From assembly GCF_002734285.1 (NCBI RefSeq), contig NZ_NSEA01000011.1, forward strand, positions 226,982-290,981: DNA of 64,000 nucleotides, read 5' to 3'. Position 1 is the first letter of the stretch. Every line of letters begins with the position of its first letter. Made by a program: the position numbers and the translations under genes. This DNA is from Fredinandcohnia onubensis (GTDB lineage Bacteria; Bacillota; Bacilli; Bacillales; Bacillaceae_L). This document shows positions 16,073 through 24,693 of this stretch, one piece after another. The notes below the pieces were generated by a model that had not been told where the DNA came from, did no database searches, and saw nothing but the letters and a program-made list of their open reading frames with translations.

Positions 16073-16969
16073 CTACATTCTCTTCATAAATTCTATTACT
16101 TCTTCTACAGGTATTTTTGTTAATTTTGAAATAACAGATGCTTGGAAACCTTCCGATATCATACTTTTTAAGATTTCATGTCGTTCTAGCTCCCTGCCTT
16201 CTTCTCTAGCTCCCTTTAGCCTACTTAATTGGTCCCGCAGTTCTTTTAAACGCCATTCATATTCAGCTCGATTTTCTTTGTTAATGCTTAATTTTTCCCA
16301 CTCTTTAAGGGCTGTTTTTACCTCTTCGTAATTCATCGCCCATTCCTCCAATTCATTAAGAATTTCAGAATCAACTGTGCCTTTTTGATTGTCTGCCGCT
16401 GTTAACAATAATAGCCAAGGAACAGCTTTTGTATCCGTTTTCCAATCCCTGCGATATTTCTTCCATTGTATCATGAATTGCTTCAAATCCAATGTATGAA
16501 ATTCTAGTCTATCACTAAATGGAAAGTAGTTGGTTGTTTCAAGCACTTGGAATTTTGAATGGAATAATTCGGCTTCATGTTTGAAAAGAGAGAAATTTAA
16601 AATGGAGATTACTATAGTTACAGGAAGTTCTTCATAAGATTCTCTTTCTTGGAGAGAGGCGGTGTACATTTTCCCCCAGTAAAACAACATGCGTTGTGGC
16701 ATATTATATGGATTTGCAAGTTGAATCTCTACATTAATTTTTTCACCTGTTGAGGTTGATACAAGTAGATCAAGTCTAGAGGATTTCCCTTCAGAAGTAT
16801 CCTTTATTAGATCTGTATTTTCAAAGGATACATCATTAATGCGGTTACATTCAGGTCTACCTAATAAGTCATTTAAAAAAGCAATTGTAATTTGTTTTCG
16901 ACTTGGTTGTCCAAATAATTGTTTGAACATATAGTCTACTTTCAGATCAAGAAGTTTTATTTCGTTCAT
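16073..16969 (-). CDS. Rpn family recombination-promoting nuclease / PDDEXK transposase-like protein
   Basis: A 298-residue protein. The N-terminus LLDLKVDYMFKQLFGQPSRKQITIAFLNDLLG and the nuclease core RLDLLVSTSTGEKINVEIQL (Asp...ExQ) are typical of the PDDEXK_2/Rpn family. A charged coiled-coil region and a short C-terminal helical domain (SEGFQASVISKLTKIPVEEVIEFMKRM) follow, as in full-length members. Rpn proteins cut DNA and promote RecA-independent recombination. AAGGA lies upstream of the ATG. The protein appears intact, with active-site residues present, and is not flanked by obvious terminal inverted repeats. Confidence 0.88.
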   Translation of the reverse strand: MNEIKLLDLKVDYMFKQLFGQPSRKQITIAFLNDLLGRPECNRINDVSFENTDLIKDTSEGKSSRLDLLVSTSTGEKINVEIQLANPYNMPQRMLFYWGKMYTASLQERESYEELPVTIVISILNFSLFKHEAELFHSKFQVLETTNYFPFSDRLEFHTLDLKQFMIQWKKYRRDWKTDTKAVPWLLLLTAADNQKGTVDSEILNELEEWAMNYEEVKTALKEWEKLSINKENRAEYEWRLKELRDQLSRLKGAREEGRELERHEILKSMISEGFQASVISKLTKIPVEEVIEFMKRM

Positions 16970-17063
16970 TAATACTGTCCTTTCTTTAATGGATATTCAA
17001 ATCGGGGGAATAAGCGATGACAACACTATACTTCGACATAACTTGACAAATTCCTCTTTATAT

Positions 17064-17096
17064 AAAAAAATCACCCGCCCACAGGACAGGTGATCT
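17064..17096 (-). terminator. Terminator of the ECF sigma/ABC operon
   Basis: ATCACC...GGTGAT hairpin followed by seven T residues on the minus strand, immediately below the permease stop codon. Confidence 0.85.
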
Positions 17097-17099
17097 TAC

Positions 17100-18200
17100 T
17101 CAAGAAGTAACTTCCTTATTTTTCACAACGCGTGATGTTAAAATTGGAACCACAACGATAACCCCAATCATTACAACAAGCGCAACAATCGAATAAAGGA
17201 CAGGAATTCGAAAGAGATTGATTGTACTAAAATCATCAAAAAATGGCTCAACATTCATGTAATATATAAACGAAAATTGGAAGATATCCTCTACCCAATT
17301 AGGGAGTTGAAGTGTTTCTACTAAAAAGTATGGTATCGCAAAGATAGCACCATTGATAATAAGTGAAACCAAAGCATTTTTACAAATAGACGAGATAAGC
17401 ACAATCATAATGGCAAAACTACATGCTCCTAGCAAGTGAAATCCTATTTGAAGTAAATGGTACTCTAGCATTGTAAAACTATATGGCGAAAAATAGTATT
17501 TAAACGTATATTGGATGGACGTTTCCCAGCCACTATTCCCATATTGAATCAGGTTCCACGCAATGTTAAAAATCTCCCACCCTACTACAACAATAGCGGT
17601 ATATATTAAGGCAGCTCCAATTTTTGCACCTAGTAATGATCCTCTACCTTTTTTCGAGCTAAGAATATAGTTGTCCACCCCCGAGCTATATTCCTGGGTG
17701 TACATACTAGAAAGCCCCACCAAAAGCATGGCTCCAGTGATGAACACGGAAAAAACGCTAGCATAGTCGATAATTTCTGCCGGACCTTTGTTATAAGTGA
17801 AATAAGAGGTATCAATCTCTTTTAGCATGGCTGTTTGAAGGTCGGTATTATATTTATTTTCCCCAGCTAGCTCTTTGATTTTTTCCTGAGCATTCAATTC
17901 CACCTGATGGCCGTACGCGAGATTTTCGTAAACTCCCATCAAGGTCCATTCATCTTCAGACAACCACTGATCGGTTTCCATCATTTCGTCTTGCTTTTTC
18001 ATTAACTCTTCATTGCCCTTGGCAACAGCTTCAAGTTTTTCCTCAGTAACTTTCCCTTCCCAATCCTTATAGATTGCTCTTTCTTGATCAGCACCAGGAT
18101 AATAGGTAAATCCCGTCGAAAAAACAATCAGCAAAAGGAACGCAACATACACCATTCTTTGCTTAAAAATTTTATATAACTCAAATTTCAATAACTCCAT
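17100..18200 (-). CDS. ABC-2 type transporter permease
   Basis: A 366-residue membrane protein. An N-terminal helix (residues 14-32) is followed by an extracytoplasmic loop of about 120 residues rich in charged residues, then five more hydrophobic segments; this is the ABC-2 export permease layout. Its ATG is directly adjacent to the ATPase stop codon, so the two are translationally coupled. The partner ATPase, membrane protein and ECF sigma factor lie upstream in one operon. Cell-envelope stress export or peptide resistance is a reasonable guess, but no substrate is indicated. Confidence 0.88.
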   Translation of the reverse strand: MELLKFELYKIFKQRMVYVAFLLLIVFSTGFTYYPGADQERAIYKDWEGKVTEEKLEAVAKGNEELMKKQDEMMETDQWLSEDEWTLMGVYENLAYGHQVELNAQEKIKELAGENKYNTDLQTAMLKEIDTSYFTYNKGPAEIIDYASVFSVFITGAMLLVGLSSMYTQEYSSGVDNYILSSKKGRGSLLGAKIGAALIYTAIVVVGWEIFNIAWNLIQYGNSGWETSIQYTFKYYFSPYSFTMLEYHLLQIGFHLLGACSFAIMIVLISSICKNALVSLIINGAIFAIPYFLVETLQLPNWVEDIFQFSFIYYMNVEPFFDDFSTINLFRIPVLYSIVALVVMIGVIVVVPILTSRVVKNKEVTS

Positions 18201-19073
18201 TTATGCCACCTCCTCATCGAAATAGTAAAGATATAAATCCTCTAGATTCGGATGTTCTTGTACAGCATTTTGATGAGGTTTGACATCACTTAAAATTCGA
18301 AGCTCGAATTTATGCCCAACCCGAGCAATGTTGCCAACCTTATATAAAGATTGATACTTTGTAATTTCAGATTCAGTATCAACTGTGACAGTCCAAACCT
18401 TGTCTTCGATCCCTTTTAATAGCGTCTGTGGCGTCTGTTTTTGAATCAGTTTTCCTGCCTTCAATACGAGAACTTCCTTCGCAATGAATTCAATATCTGA
18501 AACAATATGTGTGGATAACAAAACAATTCGGTTTGTTGAAATTTTCGATAACAAATTTCGGAACCGAATTCTCTCTTTTGGATCAAGGCCAGCCGTTGGT
18601 TCATCCACGATCAGAATTTTCGGGTCGTTTAACAGGGCTTGTGCAATTCCAACACGTCGCTTCATCCCCCCTGAAAACTTCCCTACTTTTTTCTTCGCAT
18701 GCTCACCTAATCCTACCAATTCCAGCGTCTCCGCGACCTTTTCCTTTGCCTGTTCTTTAGACAGCCCCTTTAAAGTCGCAATATATAGCAAAAACTTTTC
18801 AGCTGTAAAATTTTTATAAAGCCCCACATGCTGAGGCAAATATCCGATGACATCTCGATACCGATAATCCAAAACCGAAATATCTTGACCATCTAATAAA
18901 ACTCTTCCGGAGCTCGGCTTCATAACACTAGCAAGAATGCGCATTAATGTCGTCTTCCCTGACCCGTTTGCTCCTAAGATCCCGTACACCCCTGTTGTAA
19001 ATTCTAAATTTATGGAGTCCAAAGCCTTTTTATCGTCAAAGACTTTTGACACATTTTCAATGGTTAAATTCAT
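18201..19073 (-). CDS. ABC transporter ATP-binding protein
   Basis: A 290-residue ATPase with Walker A GANGSGKTT near residue 34, Q-loop LPQHVGLY, signature FSGGMKRRVGIAQAL near 133, Walker B ILIVDEPTAGLDP and the H-loop LSTHIVSD. The sequence style is that of multidrug/bacitracin-type ABC-2 exporters. The start overlaps the end of the membrane-protein gene by 17 nt, and the permease follows without a gap. It powers the permease encoded next. Confidence 0.93.
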   Translation of the reverse strand: MNLTIENVSKVFDDKKALDSINLEFTTGVYGILGANGSGKTTLMRILASVMKPSSGRVLLDGQDISVLDYRYRDVIGYLPQHVGLYKNFTAEKFLLYIATLKGLSKEQAKEKVAETLELVGLGEHAKKKVGKFSGGMKRRVGIAQALLNDPKILIVDEPTAGLDPKERIRFRNLLSKISTNRIVLLSTHIVSDIEFIAKEVLVLKAGKLIQKQTPQTLLKGIEDKVWTVTVDTESEITKYQSLYKVGNIARVGHKFELRILSDVKPHQNAVQEHPNLEDLYLYYFDEEVA

Positions 19074-19869
19074 ATGAAATACCCCTTTTGTAAATTCTGC
19101 TCATTTTAATCATGATAAAAATCGTTGCAGCTACAGTTACCAAAATATATACCACAGCTGAAACTGTTTCGATTCTTTCCATTACATCTTGTTGTGCTAG
19201 AAACAGAGCAACTACGGTCCAAACAATTATTCCACCGGTTAACGTGGATGCTCGACGGAATTTTGAAGCTACCACTAACATAATCGCGGCAATGATGGTA
19301 AATGGTGTTGCCCAATAAAGAACTAATTTTCCAATCATCACTTCAGGTAGGAGGACTGCAAAACTAATCGTTAACAAGATATTTAGGGTAATATTGAAGG
19401 CCCCTACAACAACCATTCTCGATAGAATTATTTCTTGAAGGCTAAATTTAAATGACATTTCTAGTTCAGCCATCTCGGTATTCCCACTCTTAAACACCTC
19501 AATCAACCCGATGAATGTTGGGAGTGGAGCCACATACAGCATAATGAGATATGGATCTAATTCGTAAAAAAGAGTTGAAGTTACTCCGATTATTAAAAAC
19601 AATAGATTTAAACCCCAAAACAATGGTGAAAAATAAAAGACTTCCCTTGTTGAATGTCTTAATACGGTTGATATTATGGCAACAAGTGCCTCCCACTTAT
19701 TTTCTTTTCTAGGAACGTGAGGACGCAGCGCATCAACAGTCATCATAATTTCAGATTCACTTGGTAATTCGATATCAAACTCGTCCAAAGTCATTCCCAA
19801 TTCCTGTTCCAATGCTAAAATCTCATCATCAATCTCGAATTTATTGTCTTGTCTGTCGTCTTTGCTCAT
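19057..19869 (-). CDS. Polytopic membrane protein, candidate anti-sigma/sensor of the ECF operon
   Basis: About 270 residues: an acidic cytoplasmic N-terminus (EIDDEILALEQELGMTLDEFDIELPSESE, about 80 residues) followed by six hydrophobic segments. No zinc-binding HxxxCxxC anti-sigma motif is present. The position directly after the ECF sigma gene with a 29-nt overlap suggests it is the cognate anti-sigma or sensor, but the many helices are unlike the usual single-pass anti-sigma. ATG at 19869 is preferred over GTG at 19878 because GAGAGAGG sits 8 nt before it. Alternatively it is an extra permease subunit. Confidence 0.75.
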   Translation of the reverse strand: MSKDDRQDNKFEIDDEILALEQELGMTLDEFDIELPSESEIMMTVDALRPHVPRKENKWEALVAIISTVLRHSTREVFYFSPLFWGLNLLFLIIGVTSTLFYELDPYLIMLYVAPLPTFIGLIEVFKSGNTEMAELEMSFKFSLQEIILSRMVVVGAFNITLNILLTISFAVLLPEVMIGKLVLYWATPFTIIAAIMLVVASKFRRASTLTGGIIVWTVVALFLAQQDVMERIETVSAVVYILVTVAATIFIMIKMSRIYKRGISYEFNH

Positions 19870-20413
19870 TTCCCTCACCTCTCTCTAATGCTGTTGCAAG
19901 TTTCCCAAGGCCTTGCTTCAATCTTGATTTAACGGTCGACACGTTCGCTTTTGTTATGTCGGCTATCTCCTGAATTTTCATGCCATGGTAGTATTTCAGA
20001 ATCACGGCTTCTCGTTGGATATCTGGTAGACCATTAATAGCAGACTTTACCTGCTCCCTTGTTTCCTTCCGTTCAAATATGTAGGGAACATTACTGTTTT
20101 CACTTTTGATTGTTTCCTGAAGTACCGTTTGCGCAGATGTCTGCTTATAGTCAGCACTTCTCCAATAATCGCGGCAATGATTGACGGCTATTGTATAGAG
20201 CCAGCTTTTAAAACTACCTTTATTCGAATAAGACTTAATCCGCTGCATCATTTTTATGAAAATTTCCTGTGTTAAATCGTACGCCATTTCCTTGTTTCCC
20301 ACTTTTCGATAGACAAAAGCGTAAATGGATTTATAATACTTCCTTGTCAAAACCTCCATCGCCGCTTGACTACCTTGCAGGATTTCTTCAATTAGTTCTT
20401 GATCCTCAGGCAT
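19841..20413 (-). CDS. ECF-type RNA polymerase sigma factor
   Basis: About 190 residues with region 2 (YAFVYRKVGNKEMAYDLTQEIFIKMMQ... FKSWLYTIAVNHCRDYWR, residues 32-90) and region 4 (LPDIQREAVILKYYHGMKIQEIADITKANVSTVKSRLKQGLGKL, residues 130-175). There is no region 1.1 or 3, so it is an ECF sigma. ATG at 20413 has GAGGTG 6 nt upstream. First gene of a four-gene operon with the membrane protein and ABC transporter. Autoregulation is likely, but no convincing ECF promoter pair was located upstream. Confidence 0.92.
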   Translation of the reverse strand: MPEDQELIEEILQGSQAAMEVLTRKYYKSIYAFVYRKVGNKEMAYDLTQEIFIKMMQRIKSYSNKGSFKSWLYTIAVNHCRDYWRSADYKQTSAQTVLQETIKSENSNVPYIFERKETREQVKSAINGLPDIQREAVILKYYHGMKIQEIADITKANVSTVKSRLKQGLGKLATALERGEGNEQRRQTRQ

Positions 20414-20535
20414 TTTTATCACCTCAATTATGTAAGACGAAAAGATTTGAAAAAAGATTTATTCCTTCTAAAAAAGTTTCTGCTTTGATTATCTATTTAG
20501 AATGAGCAGGCTGCAACGGGAAATGATAATTACGT

Positions 20536-20567
20536 AGAAAAGCACCTATCCAAAAATGGATAGATGC
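20536..20567 (-). terminator. Terminator of the small membrane protein gene
   Basis: GCA-T-CTATCCA/TGGATAG-G-TGC stem with a 4-5 nt loop followed on the minus strand by TTTTC. It isolates the ECF operon from upstream transcription. Confidence 0.82.
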
Positions 20568-20582
20568 TGAGTAAATTTTGTC

Positions 20583-20894
20583 CTATATAAAATAATTCAG
20601 TACTAAATACACAATCAAGCAAAGGATAGATCCTGTTAAAAATGGACTAATTCGGAGTCGTACTTTTTCATGCTCTCGTCTGTAACTACCGAGAAATGTA
20701 TTAAAAACGGCCATCTCTGAGTTTTTTGTAAAAATATCGCCTGAGGAGCCCATTATGAATGCGACTATAATAAAGAAACAAGAGCCAACAAACAAGGTAG
20801 TTAACGTATTTGCATCTAAATAGAGGGATACTCCATAAAGAATGGCTACCTCTACGGCAGTTACAAGGAGTGCAAATGTCATGTATCGTACCAT
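20583..20894 (-). CDS. Small membrane protein, 103 aa
   Basis: Three hydrophobic segments (about residues 4-26, 31-51, 84-102) with a basic loop (SYRREHEKVRLR) between the second and third. The layout recalls small DUF3899-type membrane proteins, but I am not certain of the family. The ATG follows AAGGAGG. Its own terminator lies 16 bp below. The function is unknown; neighbouring ECF and aspartase genes give no clue. Confidence 0.7.
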   Translation of the reverse strand: MVRYMTFALLVTAVEVAILYGVSLYLDANTLTTLFVGSCFFIIVAFIMGSSGDIFTKNSEMAVFNTFLGSYRREHEKVRLRISPFLTGSILCLIVYLVLNYFI

Positions 20895-21063
20895 TGTTCA
20901 TCCCTCCTTCCTCAAACTGCTGATACCGTTTATTACGAATGAGCGTGAGAAAAGTTTCGGAATACTTAGTATATATTATTCCGCTTTTTCATCATTTAGT
21001 CCGGACAAACCAAGGCCTGGACTTTACCAAATAATAGATTATTAAAATTGTAAGCGGTTTTAG

Positions 21064-21091
21064 TTGGTAAGTAAAAAATACATGTTATAAT
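21064..21091 (+). promoter_or_regulatory. Probable sigma-A promoter of aspA
   Basis: TTGGTA, a 16-bp spacer and TATAAT, about 80 bp upstream of the aspA start. The leader between contains an 8-bp inverted repeat CTAGTAGT/ACTACTAG (21113-21142) that could form a hairpin in the mRNA. Confidence 0.65.
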
Positions 21092-21170
21092 GAGGTGGAT
21101 GACAGTTGCAAACTAGTAGTAAAGGGAATTTAATACTACTAGAATGTATATGTAAAAGGGAGAGGACATC

Positions 21171-22589
21171 ATGAGCCAAGTTCGAATAGAAAAGGATTTT
21201 CTTGGAGAAAAAGAGGTTCCAGTTGATGCCTATTATGGCGTCCAAACGATACGTGCAGTTGAAAATTTTCCGATAACTGGTTACCGTATCCATGAAGAAT
21301 TAATTATCGGATTAGCAATGGTTAAAAAAGCCGCAGCATTAGCAAATATGGATGTAAAGCATCTATATGAAGGCATTGGAAAGCCAATTGTACAAGCTGC
21401 CGATGAAATCATAAATGGAAAAATGCACGACCAATTTATTGTAGACCCTATCCAAGGTGGAGCAGGTACGTCTATTAATATGAATGCAAACGAAGTTATT
21501 GCTAATCGTGCACTCGAGATCCTTGGACATGAAAAAGGAAAATATAATGAAGTAAGTCCAAACAGCCATGTGAATATGTCTCAATCTACAAATGATGCAT
21601 TTCCAACGGCACTTCATATTGCAACACTAAATTTAATTGAGAAATTATTAAAAACAATGGAGTATATGAAAGAGGTTTTACAACAAAAAGCACAAGAATT
21701 TGACCATATCATAAAAATGGGAAGAACTCACCTTCAGGACGCAGTACCGATTCGACTTGGACAAGAGTTCGCTGCATATGCCCGCGTGTTAGAACGCGAT
21801 ATAAAGCGCATACAACAATCCCGTCAGCATTTGTATGAGGTCAACATGGGAGCTACTGCTGTAGGAACAGGGCTTAATGCTGAACCACGTTATATCGAAA
21901 ATGTTGTCAAATATTTAGCAGAAATTAGTGGGCTTCCTTTAGTAGGTGCTGAGCATCTAGTTGATGCTACTCAAAATATCGATGCCTACGCCGAAGTTTC
22001 AGCTGCGTTAAAAATAAATATGATGAGTATGTCAAAGATTGCAAATGACTTACGGTTAATGGCATCAGGACCACGCGCAGGACTTGGCGAAATCAGCTTA
22101 CCAGCAAGACAACCTGGTTCATCGATTATGCCAGGTAAAGTAAACCCTGTTATGCCTGAAATGATAAATCAAGTTGCGTTCCAAGTAATAGGAAATGATC
22201 ATACAATCTCCTTAGCTACTGAAGCTGGTCAACTAGAGTTGAATGTAATGGAACCAGTTTTAGCATTCAATTTATTACAATCACTTAGCATTATGAATAA
22301 CGCATTCAGAGCATTTACTGATTACTGTCTATCAGGAATCAAAGCAAATGAAGAGCGTTTAAAGGATTACGTAGAAAGAAGCGTTGGACTGATTACAGCC
22401 GTAAATCCACATATTGGATATGAAGTCGCCTCTCGAATCGCAAGAGAAGCTATCTTAAATGGTAAACAAGTACGTGAACTTTGCTTGTTATACGATGTGT
22501 TAACTGAAGAAGAACTAGATCTAATTTTGAACCCATACGAAATGACAGAACCAGGGATTTCCGGTTCATCGTTGCTGCAACGAGCATAA
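21171..22589 (+). CDS. aspA: Aspartate ammonia-lyase (aspartase)
   Basis: A 472-residue enzyme of the fumarase/aspartase superfamily that converts L-aspartate to fumarate and ammonia. The catalytic loop signature GSSIMPGKVNPVMPEM is near residue 318. SQSTNDAFPTALH and GRTHLQDAVPIRLGQEF carry further active-site residues. The DFLGEKEVPVDAYYGVQT opening is typical for AspA rather than FumC. It corresponds to B. subtilis ansB. A GGGAGAGG site precedes the ATG. Monocistronic, with a terminator shared with the convergent SDR gene. Confidence 0.96.
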   Translation: MSQVRIEKDFLGEKEVPVDAYYGVQTIRAVENFPITGYRIHEELIIGLAMVKKAAALANMDVKHLYEGIGKPIVQAADEIINGKMHDQFIVDPIQGGAGTSINMNANEVIANRALEILGHEKGKYNEVSPNSHVNMSQSTNDAFPTALHIATLNLIEKLLKTMEYMKEVLQQKAQEFDHIIKMGRTHLQDAVPIRLGQEFAAYARVLERDIKRIQQSRQHLYEVNMGATAVGTGLNAEPRYIENVVKYLAEISGLPLVGAEHLVDATQNIDAYAEVSAALKINMMSMSKIANDLRLMASGPRAGLGEISLPARQPGSSIMPGKVNPVMPEMINQVAFQVIGNDHTISLATEAGQLELNVMEPVLAFNLLQSLSIMNNAFRAFTDYCLSGIKANEERLKDYVERSVGLITAVNPHIGYEVASRIAREAILNGKQVRELCLLYDVLTEEELDLILNPYEMTEPGISGSSLLQRA

Positions 22590-22593
22590 AACA

Positions 22594-22617
22594 AAGAGGA
22601 CTGGCGACAGTCCTCTT
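22594..22617 (+). terminator. Terminator of aspA
   Basis: AGAGGACTG/CAGTCCTCTT stem with a GCGA tetraloop followed by ATT, between the convergent aspA and SDR genes. A bidirectional function is possible. Confidence 0.85.
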
Positions 22618-22624
22618 ATTCATG

Positions 22625-23410
22625 TTAAATCGCCTTCACCATACCACCGTCAACCAAGTAGGCTTGCCCTGTCATATACGTGTTAGCGTCAGATACTAAA
22701 AATGTCACAAAATTTGCGAATTCTTCAGGCGAACCATACCGTTGTAATGGGATTGTTTCTTTGGCCATTTGTTCAATTTCCTCAACTGGCTTTCCTAGGG
22801 TCTCAGCTCTTACCTGATCCAAGTGTGCCACGCGGTCTGTTGCTATGCGTCCGGGTGCGACTGTATTGATGAGGATATTATAAGGCGCTAATTCGTCAGC
22901 TAATGTTTTGGATAATCCGACAATTCCTAGTCGAAAAGTATTGGAAAGAATTAGACCAGGAATAGGCACTTTGATAGACGATGATGCAATATTGATAATT
23001 TTTCCGCCATTTTCTTTCAAGTATGGTAGAGCGCCACGAATCATGCGAACATAACTTAATAGATTTAATTCAAATGCCCCCTGCCAAGCTTCATCATCTA
23101 ATTGTTCGAATGATCCTGCTGGTGGCCCTCCCGCATTATTCACGAGAATATCAATGCTGCCAAACGTATCTACAGTATGTTTAATGAGAGCCTCGATGTC
23201 TTCTTTATTGGTAATATCCGTTGGTAGGTAAGAGACTTTCCCCTTGTTGAATGCTGAGAGTTCGGCCTGAACTGCCTTTAGTTTGCCCTCACTTCGGCTT
23301 GCCAGCATCACATTGGCGCCTTCTTTTACGAGTTGGGTTGCGATTGCTTTTCCAAGTCCCTGGCTAGAAGCTGCAACGATGGCTGTTTTCCCGCTTAGAT
23401 TTAAATCCAT
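22625..23410 (-). CDS. Atypical SDR family oxidoreductase lacking the catalytic YxxxK
   Basis: A 261-residue Rossmann-fold protein. The cofactor region reads AASSQGLGKA instead of TGxxxGxG, while NNAGGPPAG near residue 88 is intact. At the place where classical SDRs carry YxxxK the sequence is SNTFRLGIVGLSK, so Tyr is replaced by Phe and the Lys register is shifted. This matches the atypical BKR-like SDR subgroup, whose members deviate in both motifs. Activity is uncertain. A GGAGTG site precedes the ATG. It is often annotated as 3-oxoacyl-ACP reductase; I would not assign that reaction. Confidence 0.85.
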   Translation of the reverse strand: MDLNLSGKTAIVAASSQGLGKAIATQLVKEGANVMLASRSEGKLKAVQAELSAFNKGKVSYLPTDITNKEDIEALIKHTVDTFGSIDILVNNAGGPPAGSFEQLDDEAWQGAFELNLLSYVRMIRGALPYLKENGGKIINIASSSIKVPIPGLILSNTFRLGIVGLSKTLADELAPYNILINTVAPGRIATDRVAHLDQVRAETLGKPVEEIEQMAKETIPLQRYGSPEEFANFVTFLVSDANTYMTGQAYLVDGGMVKAI

Positions 23411-23490
23411 ATGTCATTCACTCCTTAAATTTGAGTTTATTCTTCCATTTTAGCCCATTTTTATCGCTTTGTGTTGTACTTTGAATGTTG

Positions 23491-23610
23491 AATTGTTCCC
23501 TAACTTTATTGCATTGTGCCCTACCACTCAATAATTTCCCTAACCCCGGATAATTGTGCCCTAACTCAAATAATTGTGCCCTAACTCAAAATAATTGTGC
23601 CCTAAGCCAA
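23491..23610. repeat. Tandem array B: about six units of 20-21 bp
   Basis: The unit AATTGTGCCCTAACTCAAAT is repeated with decreasing similarity leftwards; the three rightmost copies are almost identical. It ends directly at the terminator of the EamA gene. It is not coding in any conserved frame. Confidence 0.85.
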
Positions 23611-23645
23611 AAAAAGGGCCAGCTCCCACAAAAAGAGCTGACCCT
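23609..23645 (-). terminator. Terminator of the EamA transporter gene
   Basis: GGGTCAGCTC/GAGCTGGCCC stem followed on the minus strand by TTTTTTT, just past the stop codon. Confidence 0.88.
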
Positions 23646-23650
23646 CCTAT

Positions 23651-24580
23651 CTATTTCGACACCGAAACCTCAACCTGCTTATCAATCTTAGGTTTCCGTT
23701 CGAAAATACCAGTTCCTAACAACACGCCACACACGATTAAAACGAATCCAACTAACTGAATAAATTTGAAAGCTTCATTTAAAAACAACACCGAACCGAC
23801 CAGTGAAAAGAATGGTGCAAGATTTAAGAAAATGGCCGTTTCTCCTGGGCCAATTTTGGAAATGGCAAAATTATAACACAGGTTTCCGATACCGGTTGAG
23901 ATAATCGCTGATGCAGCAAAAACGACCCACACATAGGCAGGTACAGCACCAGTTGAGGCGATCGATTGCCCCTCAAGCGCGAAGCTTAACATTATCAAGA
24001 AGCCTGCCCCCATTAATAAAGCGTAACAGGTAATCGTTTTTGCATTTAATGTATAAGAGGCTTTTCGAATAAAAATAAAACTTACCGCCTGCGCAATGAC
24101 GGATAAAAACACATAAAAATCCCCGAGTGCGAGCTTCGTAAATGACCCTCCACCCAGGATTAAGATAAAATAAATACCCATGATTCCTAAAAACACACCA
24201 CTGATTTTTAGAATTGTCATTTTCGCTTTTAAGAAAAGCACCGCCAAAATATTGGTAACGAGCGGTATTAAGGCTAAGATGGATGCACCATTTGTGGCAC
24301 TCGTGCCCGTCAAGCCGACAGAAAGTAATGCTTGGTGGCCAAGAATTCCAGTTAAAGCACTAAGTGAAACATACCCAAACTCGTGCAGATTCATTCTTTG
24401 GAGATCCTTTTTCACATATAAAAAGACAAAAATTACAAGGCCCGCTGCCAAAATTCGTAGACCGGTAATGGACACAGGCGGAAAATTTTCAACCAATATT
24501 TTAATTGCTACAATATTTAGCCCCCACGCAACCATAACAAATAACAGAATGCCGTATAAATAAAGTTTTCGCACAATCAC
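23651..24580 (-). CDS. EamA/DMT family transporter
   Basis: A 309-residue protein with ten predicted membrane helices arranged as two EamA repeats. The first repeat begins GLNIVAIKILVENFPPVSITGLRILAAGLVIF; the second contains FIRKASYTLNAKT and KIGPGETAIFLNLAPFFSLVGSVLFLNE, the typical end of each half. Members export amino acids, nucleosides or drugs. The most upstream start is GTG (24580); GTG at 24574 is equally possible. Monocistronic. The substrate is not predictable. Confidence 0.88.
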   Translation of the reverse strand: MIVRKLYLYGILLFVMVAWGLNIVAIKILVENFPPVSITGLRILAAGLVIFVFLYVKKDLQRMNLHEFGYVSLSALTGILGHQALLSVGLTGTSATNGASILALIPLVTNILAVLFLKAKMTILKISGVFLGIMGIYFILILGGGSFTKLALGDFYVFLSVIAQAVSFIFIRKASYTLNAKTITCYALLMGAGFLIMLSFALEGQSIASTGAVPAYVWVVFAASAIISTGIGNLCYNFAISKIGPGETAIFLNLAPFFSLVGSVLFLNEAFKFIQLVGFVLIVCGVLLGTGIFERKPKIDKQVEVSVSK

Positions 24581-24693
24581 CCATCCATTCTGATGTGATC
24601 CATCAGTTCATTAATGCACTCTATTATACTCCATATCTGCTAAAAAATGGCTCGAAAAATAAAAGTCCGGTGAGATAACACAAAATGTGTCTT

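Noticed and set aside
20420-20530. ECF-type promoter (GAAAC -35 with CGTC -10) before the sigma gene
   Set aside because: Both motifs occur, but they are about 36 bp apart instead of about 16, so the pair is not a promoter.
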